Position numbers and translations under genes: made by a program. From positions 1 to 48,350 of the IMG/VR virus record IMGVR_UViG_3300028553_000043: a stretch of 48,350 nt of DNA; one strand, 5' to 3'. The notes below the pieces were generated by a model. It searched no databases and was not told the DNA's origin. It saw nothing but the letters and a program-made list of their open reading frames with translations. Numbering within the stretch: position 1 is the stretch's first letter; each line of letters begins with the position of its first letter. This document shows, piece after piece, positions 16,533 to 24,395 of this stretch. Source of the stretch: a virus.

Positions 16533-17714
16533 TTCCGGTGACTTTTGCACCTTCTTTTTGGACGTTTCACCGATTGCGCCAGTTAAAACTGGTCTTATTT
16601 CATCTCCACGTCTGTAATCGTTAGTCCCTAACGATATTTTAATTCCTTCTTTAAGGATATTTTTACTTGCATTAAAATCTCTATCTAATTTAGATTTACA
16701 AGATGGACAAGTCCATTCTCTTATGTCTAATTTTAGATTATTATTAATATATCCACAATTATTACATTGCTTGCTAGATGGGAAAAATCTATCAATTTTA
16801 ACAATCTTCTTATCGTTCCAGTTAGCTTTATATTCCAGCAAAGTAACAAATTTACCCCATGAAACATCAGATATATGTTTAGATAATTTATGATTTTTAA
16901 TCATTCCCTTGATGTTTAGATCTTCAAGATATATTACATCATATTTTTTTATTAATTCTGTGGACACTTTATGTAGGTTGTCTAAACGAGAATTGGTTAT
17001 CTTCTTGTGTAGTTTAGCTACTTTTAATTTTTGTTCTTTATATCTATTACTTCCTTTAACTTTTCTACTTAAATGTTGTTGATTTTCTTTTAATTTTTTA
17101 GCATAAGTTTTTGTAAATCTATTGTTTTTATATTTATAACCATCACTAGTTATGGCGAAATCTTTAATTCCCAAATCAATACCAACTTCTTTACCAGTCT
17201 TATCAAACTTCTTATGTTCTGTTTCAACAAGGATACTTACAAAGTATTCATTTTTAGGTGTTTTAGACAATGTACATTGTCTAATTTCCCCTTTGAATTT
17301 TCTATCTTGGATCATTTTGATAGGGTCTTTGAACTTTGGGATTATTAATTTACCATCTTTAACTTTAGTATATTGAGGAACACAGAAAGAATTACTATCA
17401 TGTTTAGATTTGAATCTAGGAAATTTAGTCCTTCCCTTAAAGAATCCATTATAGGAACCATCTAAACATTTAAGTGAATATTGAAGAGATTGGGAAGATA
17501 TTTCTTTTAACCACTTAAATTCTTCTAACTTTTTTAACTTGGTTAAAGAATTTGCGTTATCATAATAGTTTAGTGTTTGTTTATTAGTTTCATACTCAAC
17601 TTTACGCTCATTTAAATAATGATTATAGACAAATCTAACAGATCCAAAATGTTTATTGAGTAAAACAATCTGTTCTTCATTAGGTTTAATCTTATATTTA
17701 AACGACTTTAACAT
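16524..17714 (-). CDS. tnpB: TnpB RNA-guided nuclease, IS200/IS605 family
   Basis: The 396-aa protein starts with the family N-terminus (SFKYKIKPNEEQIVLLNKHF). It has the split RuvC active site intact: Asp 180 in VGIDLGIKDFA, Glu 264 in YLEDLNIKGM, and Asp 346 in LDRDFNASKN. Between the last two lie zinc-ribbon cysteines 317, 320, 336 and 339. Length and motifs match functional TnpB enzymes, the ancestors of Cas12, which cut DNA complementary to a guide copied from the element's right end. The frame is uninterrupted, so activity is plausible. In a phage it could maintain the element or target rival genomes. Confidence 0.92.
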   Translation of the reverse strand: MLKSFKYKIKPNEEQIVLLNKHFGSVRFVYNHYLNERKVEYETNKQTLNYYDNANSLTKLKKLEEFKWLKEISSQSLQYSLKCLDGSYNGFFKGRTKFPRFKSKHDSNSFCVPQYTKVKDGKLIIPKFKDPIKMIQDRKFKGEIRQCTLSKTPKNEYFVSILVETEHKKFDKTGKEVGIDLGIKDFAITSDGYKYKNNRFTKTYAKKLKENQQHLSRKVKGSNRYKEQKLKVAKLHKKITNSRLDNLHKVSTELIKKYDVIYLEDLNIKGMIKNHKLSKHISDVSWGKFVTLLEYKANWNDKKIVKIDRFFPSSKQCNNCGYINNNLKLDIREWTCPSCKSKLDRDFNASKNILKEGIKISLGTNDYRRGDEIRPVLTGAIGETSKKKVQKSPETH

Positions 17715-17815
17715 TTTAATACTATTTTTGTTTATAGTATATATATTAAAGTTTTAATCTCTCTTTTTGATTTTTTAAACTTTTTTGATGTTTTTAGTAT
17801 AATTACCAAATTCAT

Positions 17816-17838
17816 CACAGAAGCTAAAGACTTCTGTG
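17816..17838 (-). repeat. Element left-end hairpin
   Basis: An 8-bp stem pairs 17816-17823 with 17831-17838 around loop 17824-17830. The loop is the same 7 nt as in the right-end hairpin, marking the other end of the insertion element. Confidence 0.75.
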
Positions 17839-17862
17839 TTTTCTTTGACTAGACATATAAAA

Positions 17863-17882
17863 AGGCCAGCTAATGCCGGCCT
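17863..17882 (-). terminator. Intrinsic terminator after the 181-aa gene
   Basis: A GC-rich stem AGGCC...GGCCT with one internal mismatch and a 4-nt loop is followed on the minus strand by TTTTTA. It would end the transcript from the internal-protein gene before the insertion element. Confidence 0.8.
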
Positions 17883-17919
17883 AATATTTCAATTAAATGG
17901 GGTTGATTAAAAACGGGTT

Positions 17920-18465
17920 TTAAATTTCTTCTTCATATTCATCATGCTCTTCGCTAGAAGTTGTCACGAATTTACTTATAGCAATATCTATCTTTCTTTG
18001 TATTCTCTCCATTTCTTCATGGTTTTTTGCAGACTTAAGTTGTTTTACTAAAGCATCAATTGCATTTCCGGCTTTTTTGGTTCTTTCACCTGGTCCATTA
18101 TACATTTCCATTGCTGATTCATTTTGACCTGATTTTATATTACCGCCTTCAGCAAATGCTGCAGCAAATCCTTTTTTAATTTCTACCAATGCTTTTTGAA
18201 TTTTATCTTTAGATTTTTTAATATTCGAAAGCGCTAAAGATGCTGCTTGTTTTTGTTTATTAGGATCTGTGGCCTGATCAGCAACGTCTAACATACTGAT
18301 ATGCGAAAGAAGTGCTTCGCACTCTACTTTAAGACCCTCTATTGTACTTTTAAATTCAACTAGCGCTGGATCAGAGCCTGGCATTGTTGAATCCTCTGTG
18401 CTTTTAGTTTCAGCACCTTCTTGGCCTTCGGCCTCTTGTAAAAATGATTTAAAATTCTTAAACAT
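17920..18465 (-). CDS. Putative internal head protein with capsid-targeting-like N-terminus
   Basis: The 181-aa protein begins MFKNFKSFLQE followed by Ala-Glu-Gly, matching the F-x-x-F-[L/I]-x-E pattern with Ala after the predicted scissile Glu. The rest is helical and rich in Ala, Lys and Glu, with an acidic C-terminus (SSEEHDEYEEEI). It has its own promoter-like box and a strong terminator, so it forms a single-gene transcription unit, as expected for an abundant virion component. Packaging with the scaffold core is inferred from the targeting-like peptide. Confidence 0.6.
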   Translation of the reverse strand: MFKNFKSFLQEAEGQEGAETKSTEDSTMPGSDPALVEFKSTIEGLKVECEALLSHISMLDVADQATDPNKQKQAASLALSNIKKSKDKIQKALVEIKKGFAAAFAEGGNIKSGQNESAMEMYNGPGERTKKAGNAIDALVKQLKSAKNHEEMERIQRKIDIAISKFVTTSSEEHDEYEEEI

Positions 18466-18488
18466 TTTATATGGTTATTTTTGTTTTT

Positions 18489-19127
18489 TTATATATTGAC
18501 TTCTCCAAATTGATCGACTATCATGTCTGCAACAAGTTGTTTAGCACGTCTTATTCTATTTTTAATAGTCTGTAACGGCAAATTGTATTTATCTGATATT
18601 TCACGATATTTCATGCCGTTTATCAAATTATCTTGCAGCACATCTCTGTACATGGGCTTTAGTTTCTGGATTGATTTAGTAGCACACTCGAACTGCTCAG
18701 ATAATAAAATATCTGCCTGTACATAATCTGACTCTATTTTCATTTCTTCATGGTCTTCGCTAACATTTCTGCTATTTGAAACTTTAATATCATCATTATC
18801 ATAAATTGCTTCAGAACCATTGTCATTGAAAAACGAAAGTGAAACTCTGGGATTTCTTTCCTTTTTAATCCATCTTAAACATTCGCGGTGTGCTATTGTA
18901 TATGACCAAGTTGAAGCTTGCCATCGTGGGTCATATTGTTCTATTTTAGTATAGATTTTAAGGAATGTATTAGCCAACAGGTCTTCGGTTACATCACTGT
19001 CTTTAACTATACCTCTAATATAATGTTTAAGCCCAGGTGTAAGCTTCTTGTGTAGCTTGGTAAATGAACTGTGGCTGCGAGTTGCTTGAAAATCAAGCAT
19101 GAGTGTTTTTGAAGTTTCTTTGTTCAT
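18489..19127 (-). CDS. ECF-type sigma factor
   Basis: The 212-aa protein has a sigma region 2-like segment (about residues 37-90, including DVTEDLLANTFLKIYTKIEQ followed by TWSYTIAHRECLRWIKKE). An acidic linker follows. The sigma region 4 helix-turn-helix lies at about 153-200 (YREISDKYNLPLQTIKNRIR). Length and two-domain layout match ECF sigma factors. A phage-encoded one would redirect host RNA polymerase, with T4 gp55 as the functional precedent for late genes. The AATATATA boxes in this window are candidate targets. Its own stop overlaps such a box serving the next gene. Confidence 0.85.
   Translation of the reverse strand: MNKETSKTLMLDFQATRSHSSFTKLHKKLTPGLKHYIRGIVKDSDVTEDLLANTFLKIYTKIEQYDPRWQASTWSYTIAHRECLRWIKKERNPRVSLSFFNDNGSEAIYDNDDIKVSNSRNVSEDHEEMKIESDYVQADILLSEQFECATKSIQKLKPMYRDVLQDNLINGMKYREISDKYNLPLQTIKNRIRRAKQLVADMIVDQFGEVNI
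18490..18497 (-). promoter_or_regulatory. Putative late-promoter box AATATATA
   Basis: The box lies 24 nt upstream of the ATG at 18465 and overlaps the last codons of the sigma-factor gene. A run of A residues follows before the start. Confidence 0.4.
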
Positions 19128-19193
19128 TTGTTATATTGTTTTTAACAAATATAACAAATGTTTTTGTAAACAAAAAGTATTTTGTCGAAAACT

Positions 19194-19745
19194 TTATTTA
19201 AAATCTTTTAGTAATTCCAGGGTATCTTTAACGTCAATTGGTGCAAGGTTCCAGTTATCACAGCACACATTTAAACGTTGCAGTTGCTTGATATTTGACT
19301 TAATATTAGAAGATAGGTGACCGTGAAAATGAAATTTGTCTAGCTTTTTACCAGGCCATTCTTCAAGAGGCCAGTGACAAAATACAACATTTTCATGGGT
19401 GTATATGGCATTTTCAAGTATGGCAAGATCTGCACCAGCTTCTTTAAGGTCAAGAAGGCTTTGATCGTGTTCTGCTATCATAAATAAAATTTCACCATTT
19501 AATTTATTATATATGATTTCAACATCATCACAGGTCCATGCAAAATTACCAAGATGAATAACTACGTCTTCATGATTAACTTTACTGTTCCATATATTGA
19601 CCATGGCTTCATTCATTTCTTCTGTGCTGCTAAACCCACGAGCAGTAGCCGATTTCTTTCTACCAAAAAAGGTATCACTGGTCACAAAAATTTTACCTTG
19701 TTGTTTTGGTAAATATCCAGTTGTATAATCTGTCTGTTGTTTCAT
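19194..19745 (-). CDS. Degenerate calcineurin-like phosphoesterase
   Basis: The 183-aa protein aligns by eye to the phage-type phosphoesterase pattern: first strand KIFVTSDTFFGRK, second VIHLGNFAW, third MIAEHD, then VVFCHWPLEEW and FHFHGHLSSN. Several expected metal ligands are changed. The His residues of SDTHFGH are Phe and Arg, the Asp of GDF is Asn, the Asn of GNHD is Glu, and the terminal GHxH has lost its last His. The fold is likely kept while two-metal catalysis is doubtful. It overlaps the upstream hydroxymethylase-like gene by 53 nt, so the pair is co-expressed. It may be a regulatory or binding subunit. Confidence 0.75.
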   Translation of the reverse strand: MKQQTDYTTGYLPKQQGKIFVTSDTFFGRKKSATARGFSSTEEMNEAMVNIWNSKVNHEDVVIHLGNFAWTCDDVEIIYNKLNGEILFMIAEHDQSLLDLKEAGADLAILENAIYTHENVVFCHWPLEEWPGKKLDKFHFHGHLSSNIKSNIKQLQRLNVCCDNWNLAPIDVKDTLELLKDFK

Positions 19746-20568
19746 AATTAATATTTTTAATGTCTACTGCTTCTATTAATTTATCTAACTCCGCCGTTGG
19801 CTTGCCATCTGGTTTAATAAAATTATTTACTATTTCAGGAAAGCCGGTAGGTTTAAAATCAGAAGATATCATTTCTTCGATTAGTTCAAAATGTCTTTCA
19901 TATACATGATAAGAATTGGCTATATGTGTAAATGAACCCAGTTCAAGTTCAGGATATTTATCCATCTTGAGCAATTTAAGCATTTGCATTTGCAAAAGAC
20001 AAAAGAAAGAAAAGTCTGTAGCTGTACCTAGTATTGCATCATTAGAGCGCATCTGTACTGTGAAGTTTAACTTATTGTCTCTTATATTAAAGACGCCATT
20101 CAGTGTACATATAAAGTCTTTATTACCGTAATACTGATAGTTTGGCTTATTAAAAAGCAAAATGGCCTGTCGTGTGTCTTTATCATGTATTAAAGAATTA
20201 TATGCCCATTGCCATTGTGTTAAACCACCTTCACATACTTCATTGAAAATCAAATTACCATAAGCAGAATTTACTGTTCTGTCGTCATTTGCTATTTGAT
20301 TCCAGAATGGTGCAAATCTACTAATGAAACCCAGGTCACGTCGTCCTGAAAAGTAATAAACAGTTTCAGCTGCAATGTATTTAAGCTGACTGGATCTTTT
20401 TTCATTTTCATAAAGACACAGTACTGGGTTCTCGACAACATGTACAACATTCATGCTTTCATTTATCTTTAATCCCCTGGGAGATACACTATATTCTGGG
20501 TTTCTAATTAAGTCTGTAAGCGAAGCTTTGTAAACTTCAGCAAACGAATTACCCTTGTATAATTTCAT
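19693..20568 (-). CDS. Thymidylate synthase/dCMP hydroxymethylase family protein (copy A)
   Basis: The 291-aa protein follows the thymidylate synthase fold. The catalytic Cys is at about 154 (DFICTLNGVFNIRDNKL), the phosphate-binding Arg at 174 (MRSNDAILG), and the following helix starts TDFSFFCLLQ. In thymidylate synthase the position after LGxPF is Asn, which reads uracil; here Asp 185 takes that place. The same Asn-to-Asp change occurs in T4 dCMP hydroxymethylase and favours cytosine. I therefore read it as a pyrimidine hydroxymethylase-type enzyme, probably on dCMP. It overlaps its upstream neighbour by 20 nt. A second paralogue lies one gene upstream. Confidence 0.75.
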   Translation of the reverse strand: MKLYKGNSFAEVYKASLTDLIRNPEYSVSPRGLKINESMNVVHVVENPVLCLYENEKRSSQLKYIAAETVYYFSGRRDLGFISRFAPFWNQIANDDRTVNSAYGNLIFNEVCEGGLTQWQWAYNSLIHDKDTRQAILLFNKPNYQYYGNKDFICTLNGVFNIRDNKLNFTVQMRSNDAILGTATDFSFFCLLQMQMLKLLKMDKYPELELGSFTHIANSYHVYERHFELIEEMISSDFKPTGFPEIVNNFIKPDGKPTAELDKLIEAVDIKNINYETTDRLYNWIFTKTTR

Positions 20569-21367
20569 CGATTGAGTTTTTAAATAATGTTATTAAAGAA
20601 AGTTTATCATTTCTCTCTTTTACCAGGCTTTTAAAATCACGGTCTGATATTGTATCTTTCATATAAAACGGAAAGGTATTACAACACATATAAATTAAAT
20701 AGTTATTCATGACAGTTGACCAGTTTATATCAAGTGTAGAATTTGACTTATATCCTTTAATAAAATGTTTTATCATGTCAAGCTTTCTATGTTCATAAAA
20801 CATGTCAGATATAAAAGAACCAATTTCAATACTTATATCATCAATGGCTGCAAAATCAAAATCTATAAGATTGAAAGTCTTGCCGTCAAAGAGTATATTA
20901 CGTAATTTCAAATCTCTGTGTACTGGTATAAGAAGATGTGAAGTATCATAAAGATCTAGTTTTTTTATAATCTTTACCCTTTGTTTAAACGCTTCATTTT
21001 TTAATGGGCTACTTTCAATATCTTCCCAATGACCCATTGCAAAGACCCTGTTCTTTGTAGGTAAATTTATTTTATCAACATGTTCAGCACAGAAATTATG
21101 TAATTTAGCAGTATATTCACCTAGCTGTCTTATTGCATTGTCATCAATGCATACTTCTATTTCGGGTAGATACTCATATCTGAGATGGCATTCAATTCCG
21201 TCTGTTGTAATTTTAATAGGCTTACAAATATTAAAACTATCAGTCAGATTATTGCTTAGGTATGTTTGAAAAACAAAACTTCTTAAATCTATATTACTGT
21301 CTTTTATTTTTGTAAAAAAATATTTGCCATCTTTACAGATGGTTTTGTAATAATTTGTATCTTTCAT
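20549..21367 (-). CDS. APH/choline-kinase-type small-molecule phosphotransferase
   Basis: The 272-aa protein has the aminoglycoside phosphotransferase-like catalytic core: VHRDLKLRNILF (His 150, Asp 152, Asn 157; the Brenner motif H-x-D-x4-N) and NLIDFDFA (Asp 169, the metal-binding equivalent of DFG). The N-lobe is shorter and weaker than usual. Such kinases phosphorylate hydroxyl groups on small molecules. It lies between the two hydroxymethylase-like genes with no intergenic gap, suggesting it may act on a hydroxymethylated nucleotide or its derivative. It is not an obvious antibiotic-resistance enzyme in this setting. Confidence 0.8.
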   Translation of the reverse strand: MKDTNYYKTICKDGKYFFTKIKDSNIDLRSFVFQTYLSNNLTDSFNICKPIKITTDGIECHLRYEYLPEIEVCIDDNAIRQLGEYTAKLHNFCAEHVDKINLPTKNRVFAMGHWEDIESSPLKNEAFKQRVKIIKKLDLYDTSHLLIPVHRDLKLRNILFDGKTFNLIDFDFAAIDDISIEIGSFISDMFYEHRKLDMIKHFIKGYKSNSTLDINWSTVMNNYLIYMCCNTFPFYMKDTISDRDFKSLVKERNDKLSLITLFKNSIDEIIQG

Positions 21368-21368
21368 A

Positions 21369-22271
21369 TTAAAACGTTGTTAATTTATTAGCCCACTCAT
21401 AGAAAAAAGGCGATAAGAATTGATTGGCATCAGGTTTTACTATATCATTATATGTACTAATAACACCGCTGTCTATATCATCAACTTCTCTTGCTTTAAA
21501 AACCTGATCGACGTGATAGTATAATGTACCCATTTCTCTTACATATTGATTGTATGTTAATGTACCCATTTCAGGTTCTTTGGTATTATATTCTGTAAAC
21601 TCCTGTGGCCAAACCGGTCCTTTTATACTATCAAAATAGTGCAAAGAGGTTGTCTTATAAAGAAATGTACCTAATTTGAGGTCAGGATATTTTTCTAAAA
21701 GCCAGCCATACATTATTTCTTGAACTACTGTATAGAAATAAATATCATTTACAAAGCCTACTGATATTTCAGTGCCTCGTGTTTCAGCAATCATGTGCAG
21801 TTCATCATTTCTGATAATAAAATGAGCATAAATCATGCAAGGTGCATGCAGCACTGGTCGCCTTGTACCCAGGTCCAGTATAGCTTTTCTGGTGTACTTA
21901 TCACTTTCAAGTAAATTCTTAATTCTATAAAGTGACCATCTGCTAAAAGCCTGGCGCATTTCATTCCCAAAGAAAAAGATATTTTTACTATTGCCCATTG
22001 TCTTCTCAAGCATTTCTTTTGAATGCATGACACGTGGCTGGTTTTCATTAAGGATGTCAAATGTCTCCTGTAAAATGAAATTGTGTTTAAAGCTTGGAAT
22101 AGGTACTACTCTGTCTTTGATATTTTTGATTAACACTGCAACATTTAAAGCCTCTTTGGTTAATTCATTTCTGCTTGTTACCCTTGAACCATCAGTAGCA
22201 ATAACCTCTTTGAAATAGGAGTATGCTTGCATTGCATTTTCGACCTCTCTGTATTTAAGTGATATATTCAT
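21369..22271 (-). CDS. Thymidylate synthase/dCMP hydroxymethylase family protein (copy B), divergent
   Basis: I start at ATG 22271, giving 300 aa and a clean gap after the upstream stop. The longer reading intrudes into the amidinotransferase gene. APCMIYAHFIIRNDELHM carries the putative catalytic Cys 145. ETRGTEISVGFVNDIYFY follows, with Arg 165 and Asp 176 in the position of the thymidylate synthase uracil-reading Asn. Sequence similarity to copy A is low apart from the core and YPDLKLGTFLYKT, which parallels YPELELGSFTHIA in copy A. The two may form a heteromer or act on different pyrimidines. Identity of the substrate is not decidable by eye. Confidence 0.65.
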   Translation of the reverse strand: MNISLKYREVENAMQAYSYFKEVIATDGSRVTSRNELTKEALNVAVLIKNIKDRVVPIPSFKHNFILQETFDILNENQPRVMHSKEMLEKTMGNSKNIFFFGNEMRQAFSRWSLYRIKNLLESDKYTRKAILDLGTRRPVLHAPCMIYAHFIIRNDELHMIAETRGTEISVGFVNDIYFYTVVQEIMYGWLLEKYPDLKLGTFLYKTTSLHYFDSIKGPVWPQEFTEYNTKEPEMGTLTYNQYVREMGTLYYHVDQVFKAREVDDIDSGVISTYNDIVKPDANQFLSPFFYEWANKLTTF

Positions 22272-22296
22272 ATTAGATATTTTTATACTTGTCTGT

Positions 22297-23190
22297 TTAT
22301 TTCTTAGATCTTTTAATAGGCAGTGTACAACATGCAGCACAACCTCCCATCTTACCTAATTCATACATTGGCGTCGTATGTACAGTTATACCATGTGCTT
22401 CATAAATTGCTTTTGTTATTGGATTACCTTCTGGCATAATTATTTCATTTGGTCCCAGTGTAACAATATTCATAGCATAACCATTTACGACCTCATCTGT
22501 TTCGTCTAGAATAATAGTATTTTTAAAGCCTAAATCATGTTTTATAATAGACTTACGCTGTATGATTGTGTCTTTTGATATTATATGTGCACCTCCAAGA
22601 ATATGTTGCGGGATACCTTCAGGAGCGGCCTCAACTACATTGACTTTGATATTTGGGTAAAAGAATTTAAAAATATTAACAAAGTCTTGACTTGTTCTAT
22701 TACCAACTGAAATTAAAACTTCAGATTTTGAAAGCCAGAAAAAATCAGCGCCTTCCATGTTTACAGTGTTTGCTAATTCAATAATACGACCAGTATAACC
22801 CCAGTGTCTTAATAATTCAAGAAGATTTTTTTCTTCACCCTTTCTGATATCATATTTAGGATTAGCAAGTATAATTGAGTCTGGCATTATGACTGCCAGG
22901 TCCCTCATATAAACTTGATTTGGAAAAGAACGCATTTCAGTTTCATGAAAATATAAATCATCATAGACTTGAACACCTAATGAAATAAGCTTTGTTCTAT
23001 ATGCATCAACTTCTTCCAATAATTTTTCATAATTAGGAATGCTTTTATACATGGCTTTTTTAGGATCCGTGTATTCAATTTCATTTCTACGTGGAATATG
23101 TAGCATTGCTGACTCTAATTTGTCATATTCGTTTGAATAGCCAAATTCAAATTTTAAGTCAACATCTTCTGTTTCTGTTTTTATACCCAT
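22297..23190 (-). CDS. Arginine deiminase/amidinotransferase superfamily enzyme
   Basis: The 297-aa protein has the guanidino-modifying enzyme layout: an N-terminal strand LESAMLHIPRRNEIEY, PNQVYMRDLAVIM near 90-102, MEGADFF with Glu 146, PQHILGGAHIISKDT with His 196, and a C-terminal GGCAACCTLP whose Cys 287 takes the place of the nucleophile in GGxxHCxTxP. A Cys-His-Glu triad is therefore intact. Family members hydrolyse arginine or transfer its amidino group to an amine. It overlaps the upstream sulfotransferase by 10 nt. In a phage nucleotide operon it may create a guanidino group on a modified base or precursor, which is inference. Confidence 0.8.
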   Translation of the reverse strand: MGIKTETEDVDLKFEFGYSNEYDKLESAMLHIPRRNEIEYTDPKKAMYKSIPNYEKLLEEVDAYRTKLISLGVQVYDDLYFHETEMRSFPNQVYMRDLAVIMPDSIILANPKYDIRKGEEKNLLELLRHWGYTGRIIELANTVNMEGADFFWLSKSEVLISVGNRTSQDFVNIFKFFYPNIKVNVVEAAPEGIPQHILGGAHIISKDTIIQRKSIIKHDLGFKNTIILDETDEVVNGYAMNIVTLGPNEIIMPEGNPITKAIYEAHGITVHTTPMYELGKMGGCAACCTLPIKRSKK

Positions 23191-24395
23191 GTTTCAGGCT
23201 CCATTTTGTAAGTTAAATTATTCATCAATTCTTTTACGTCACTTCTCTGAGAAAGTTCATCAATTAAAGCACGTCTTTTCAGCCAACGATACTTGTCTGG
23301 CTTTTCTGATGCCATAACTATAGGAAGATTGTCGGCATTGATTTGACCTATTCCAAGATACTCTGTAATTTTATTTACAGTCTGTTGCGGATCTGTTAAA
23401 AAATCTTCAAATCTTACATGTAACATGTCTTTGCCGGAGTTTAAGATATGAGTATGCGCAGACCGCCACTGATTCAAGCAAACCTCGTGCAAAGGTGCAT
23501 TAATATATTCTTGCCAGTTTGGCGGTAAATCAAACTTCCACCATTTTTTACCATAGGCTTTAACATCTGAATAATTTTTAATGTTTAGTTCAATATTATT
23601 CAAGGTAACGTCATGTGCAAAAAAGCCAGTATCTGAAAGCCAGCCATCCATGAGCCCGTTAATGGTTTGTGCAAAACCTCTGGTCAAGTGAATATATTTT
23701 ATTTCTGCATTTGGAAATAATTCTTCAAAGACGCCTATTCTGTAACAGTCCTGTGGTGTTTTAAAAATAAGAACTTTATTAATATCACTTTCACTGAACT
23801 GTTGACGTAATGGTGGTATTACAAAAGGAGGCTCTTCAATTTTAAATCGCTGATCAGCAAAGTCATGTGAACCTATACAGATATCAAAAAGACTGGCCTT
23901 TTCTTTAAATAAAGTGAAAAGCAATTTCTGTGATGCTTCTTCATAATCTAAACCTTCACTGTAGAATTTATAAACGTATTTTGGCAAAACATAGTCAATA
24001 ACCTCATCGCTGATATCTGGAAATTGTAAAAGAATTCTATTGCGCCAATCTTTTAAAATTTTTGAAAGATTAAATACTCGATCATTTATACCAAGGTCAT
24101 CGAATATGTTATCTAAAAGTAGCTGTTTGTTTTTAACTGTGCTAAATGCATCACTATCACTTGACCAAGGAAAACCATTACTGGACAAAATATAGAAAGG
24201 CTCCTCTTCTCCTGAAAGATATGCAACATCATTGCTTCTAGACACAACCGTCTTCATTAAACTTGAACCTGATCTTGAACCTGTTAAGATAACTGCAACT
24301 CGCTTTATCTTCTTATTTAAGTCTCCTGTCGGCTGTATGCGTCGTAATGAATTAACGCGCTTTATAATTTCTTTATAGTCTTTTTTTAAACTCAT
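23181..24395 (-). CDS. Sulfotransferase-like protein
   Basis: The 404-aa protein carries VAVILTGSRSGSSLMK (residues 33-48), the PAPS 5'-phosphosulfate-binding loop of sulfotransferases. Much further on lies MLHVRFEDFLTDPQQTVNKI followed by TEYLGI, the classical C-terminal signature (R-x-E-D-L-x-x-D-P). The middle contains IKYIHLTRGFAQTINGLM, matching the 3'-phosphate-binding strand-helix with its conserved Arg. The architecture is complete. Acceptors for this superfamily range over glycans, peptides and small hydroxyl compounds. It overlaps both neighbours (4 and 10 nt), so it is firmly part of the operon. Confidence 0.85.
   Translation of the reverse strand: MSLKKDYKEIIKRVNSLRRIQPTGDLNKKIKRVAVILTGSRSGSSLMKTVVSRSNDVAYLSGEEEPFYILSSNGFPWSSDSDAFSTVKNKQLLLDNIFDDLGINDRVFNLSKILKDWRNRILLQFPDISDEVIDYVLPKYVYKFYSEGLDYEEASQKLLFTLFKEKASLFDICIGSHDFADQRFKIEEPPFVIPPLRQQFSESDINKVLIFKTPQDCYRIGVFEELFPNAEIKYIHLTRGFAQTINGLMDGWLSDTGFFAHDVTLNNIELNIKNYSDVKAYGKKWWKFDLPPNWQEYINAPLHEVCLNQWRSAHTHILNSGKDMLHVRFEDFLTDPQQTVNKITEYLGIGQINADNLPIVMASEKPDKYRWLKRRALIDELSQRSDVKELMNNLTYKMEPETWV

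Larger units (their letters stand above)
16508..17838 (-). mobile_element. tnpB-only IS200/IS605-type insertion element
   Basis: A tnpB gene is flanked by two small hairpins, at 16508-16532 and 17816-17838, that share an identical 7-nt loop (CTAAAGA on the plus strand) but differ in stem sequence. Subterminal hairpins of this kind are what the TnpA HUH transposase recognises in this family. No tnpA is present, so mobilisation would need TnpA in trans. The element sits between the terminator at 17863-17882 and the 149-aa gene. Exact ends, a few nt outside the hairpins, cannot be fixed without an uninterrupted relative. Confidence 0.8.

Noticed and set aside
20549-21367. Aminoglycoside resistance gene
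   Set aside because: Only the generic APH catalytic motifs are present; the operon context points to nucleotide or small-molecule metabolism.
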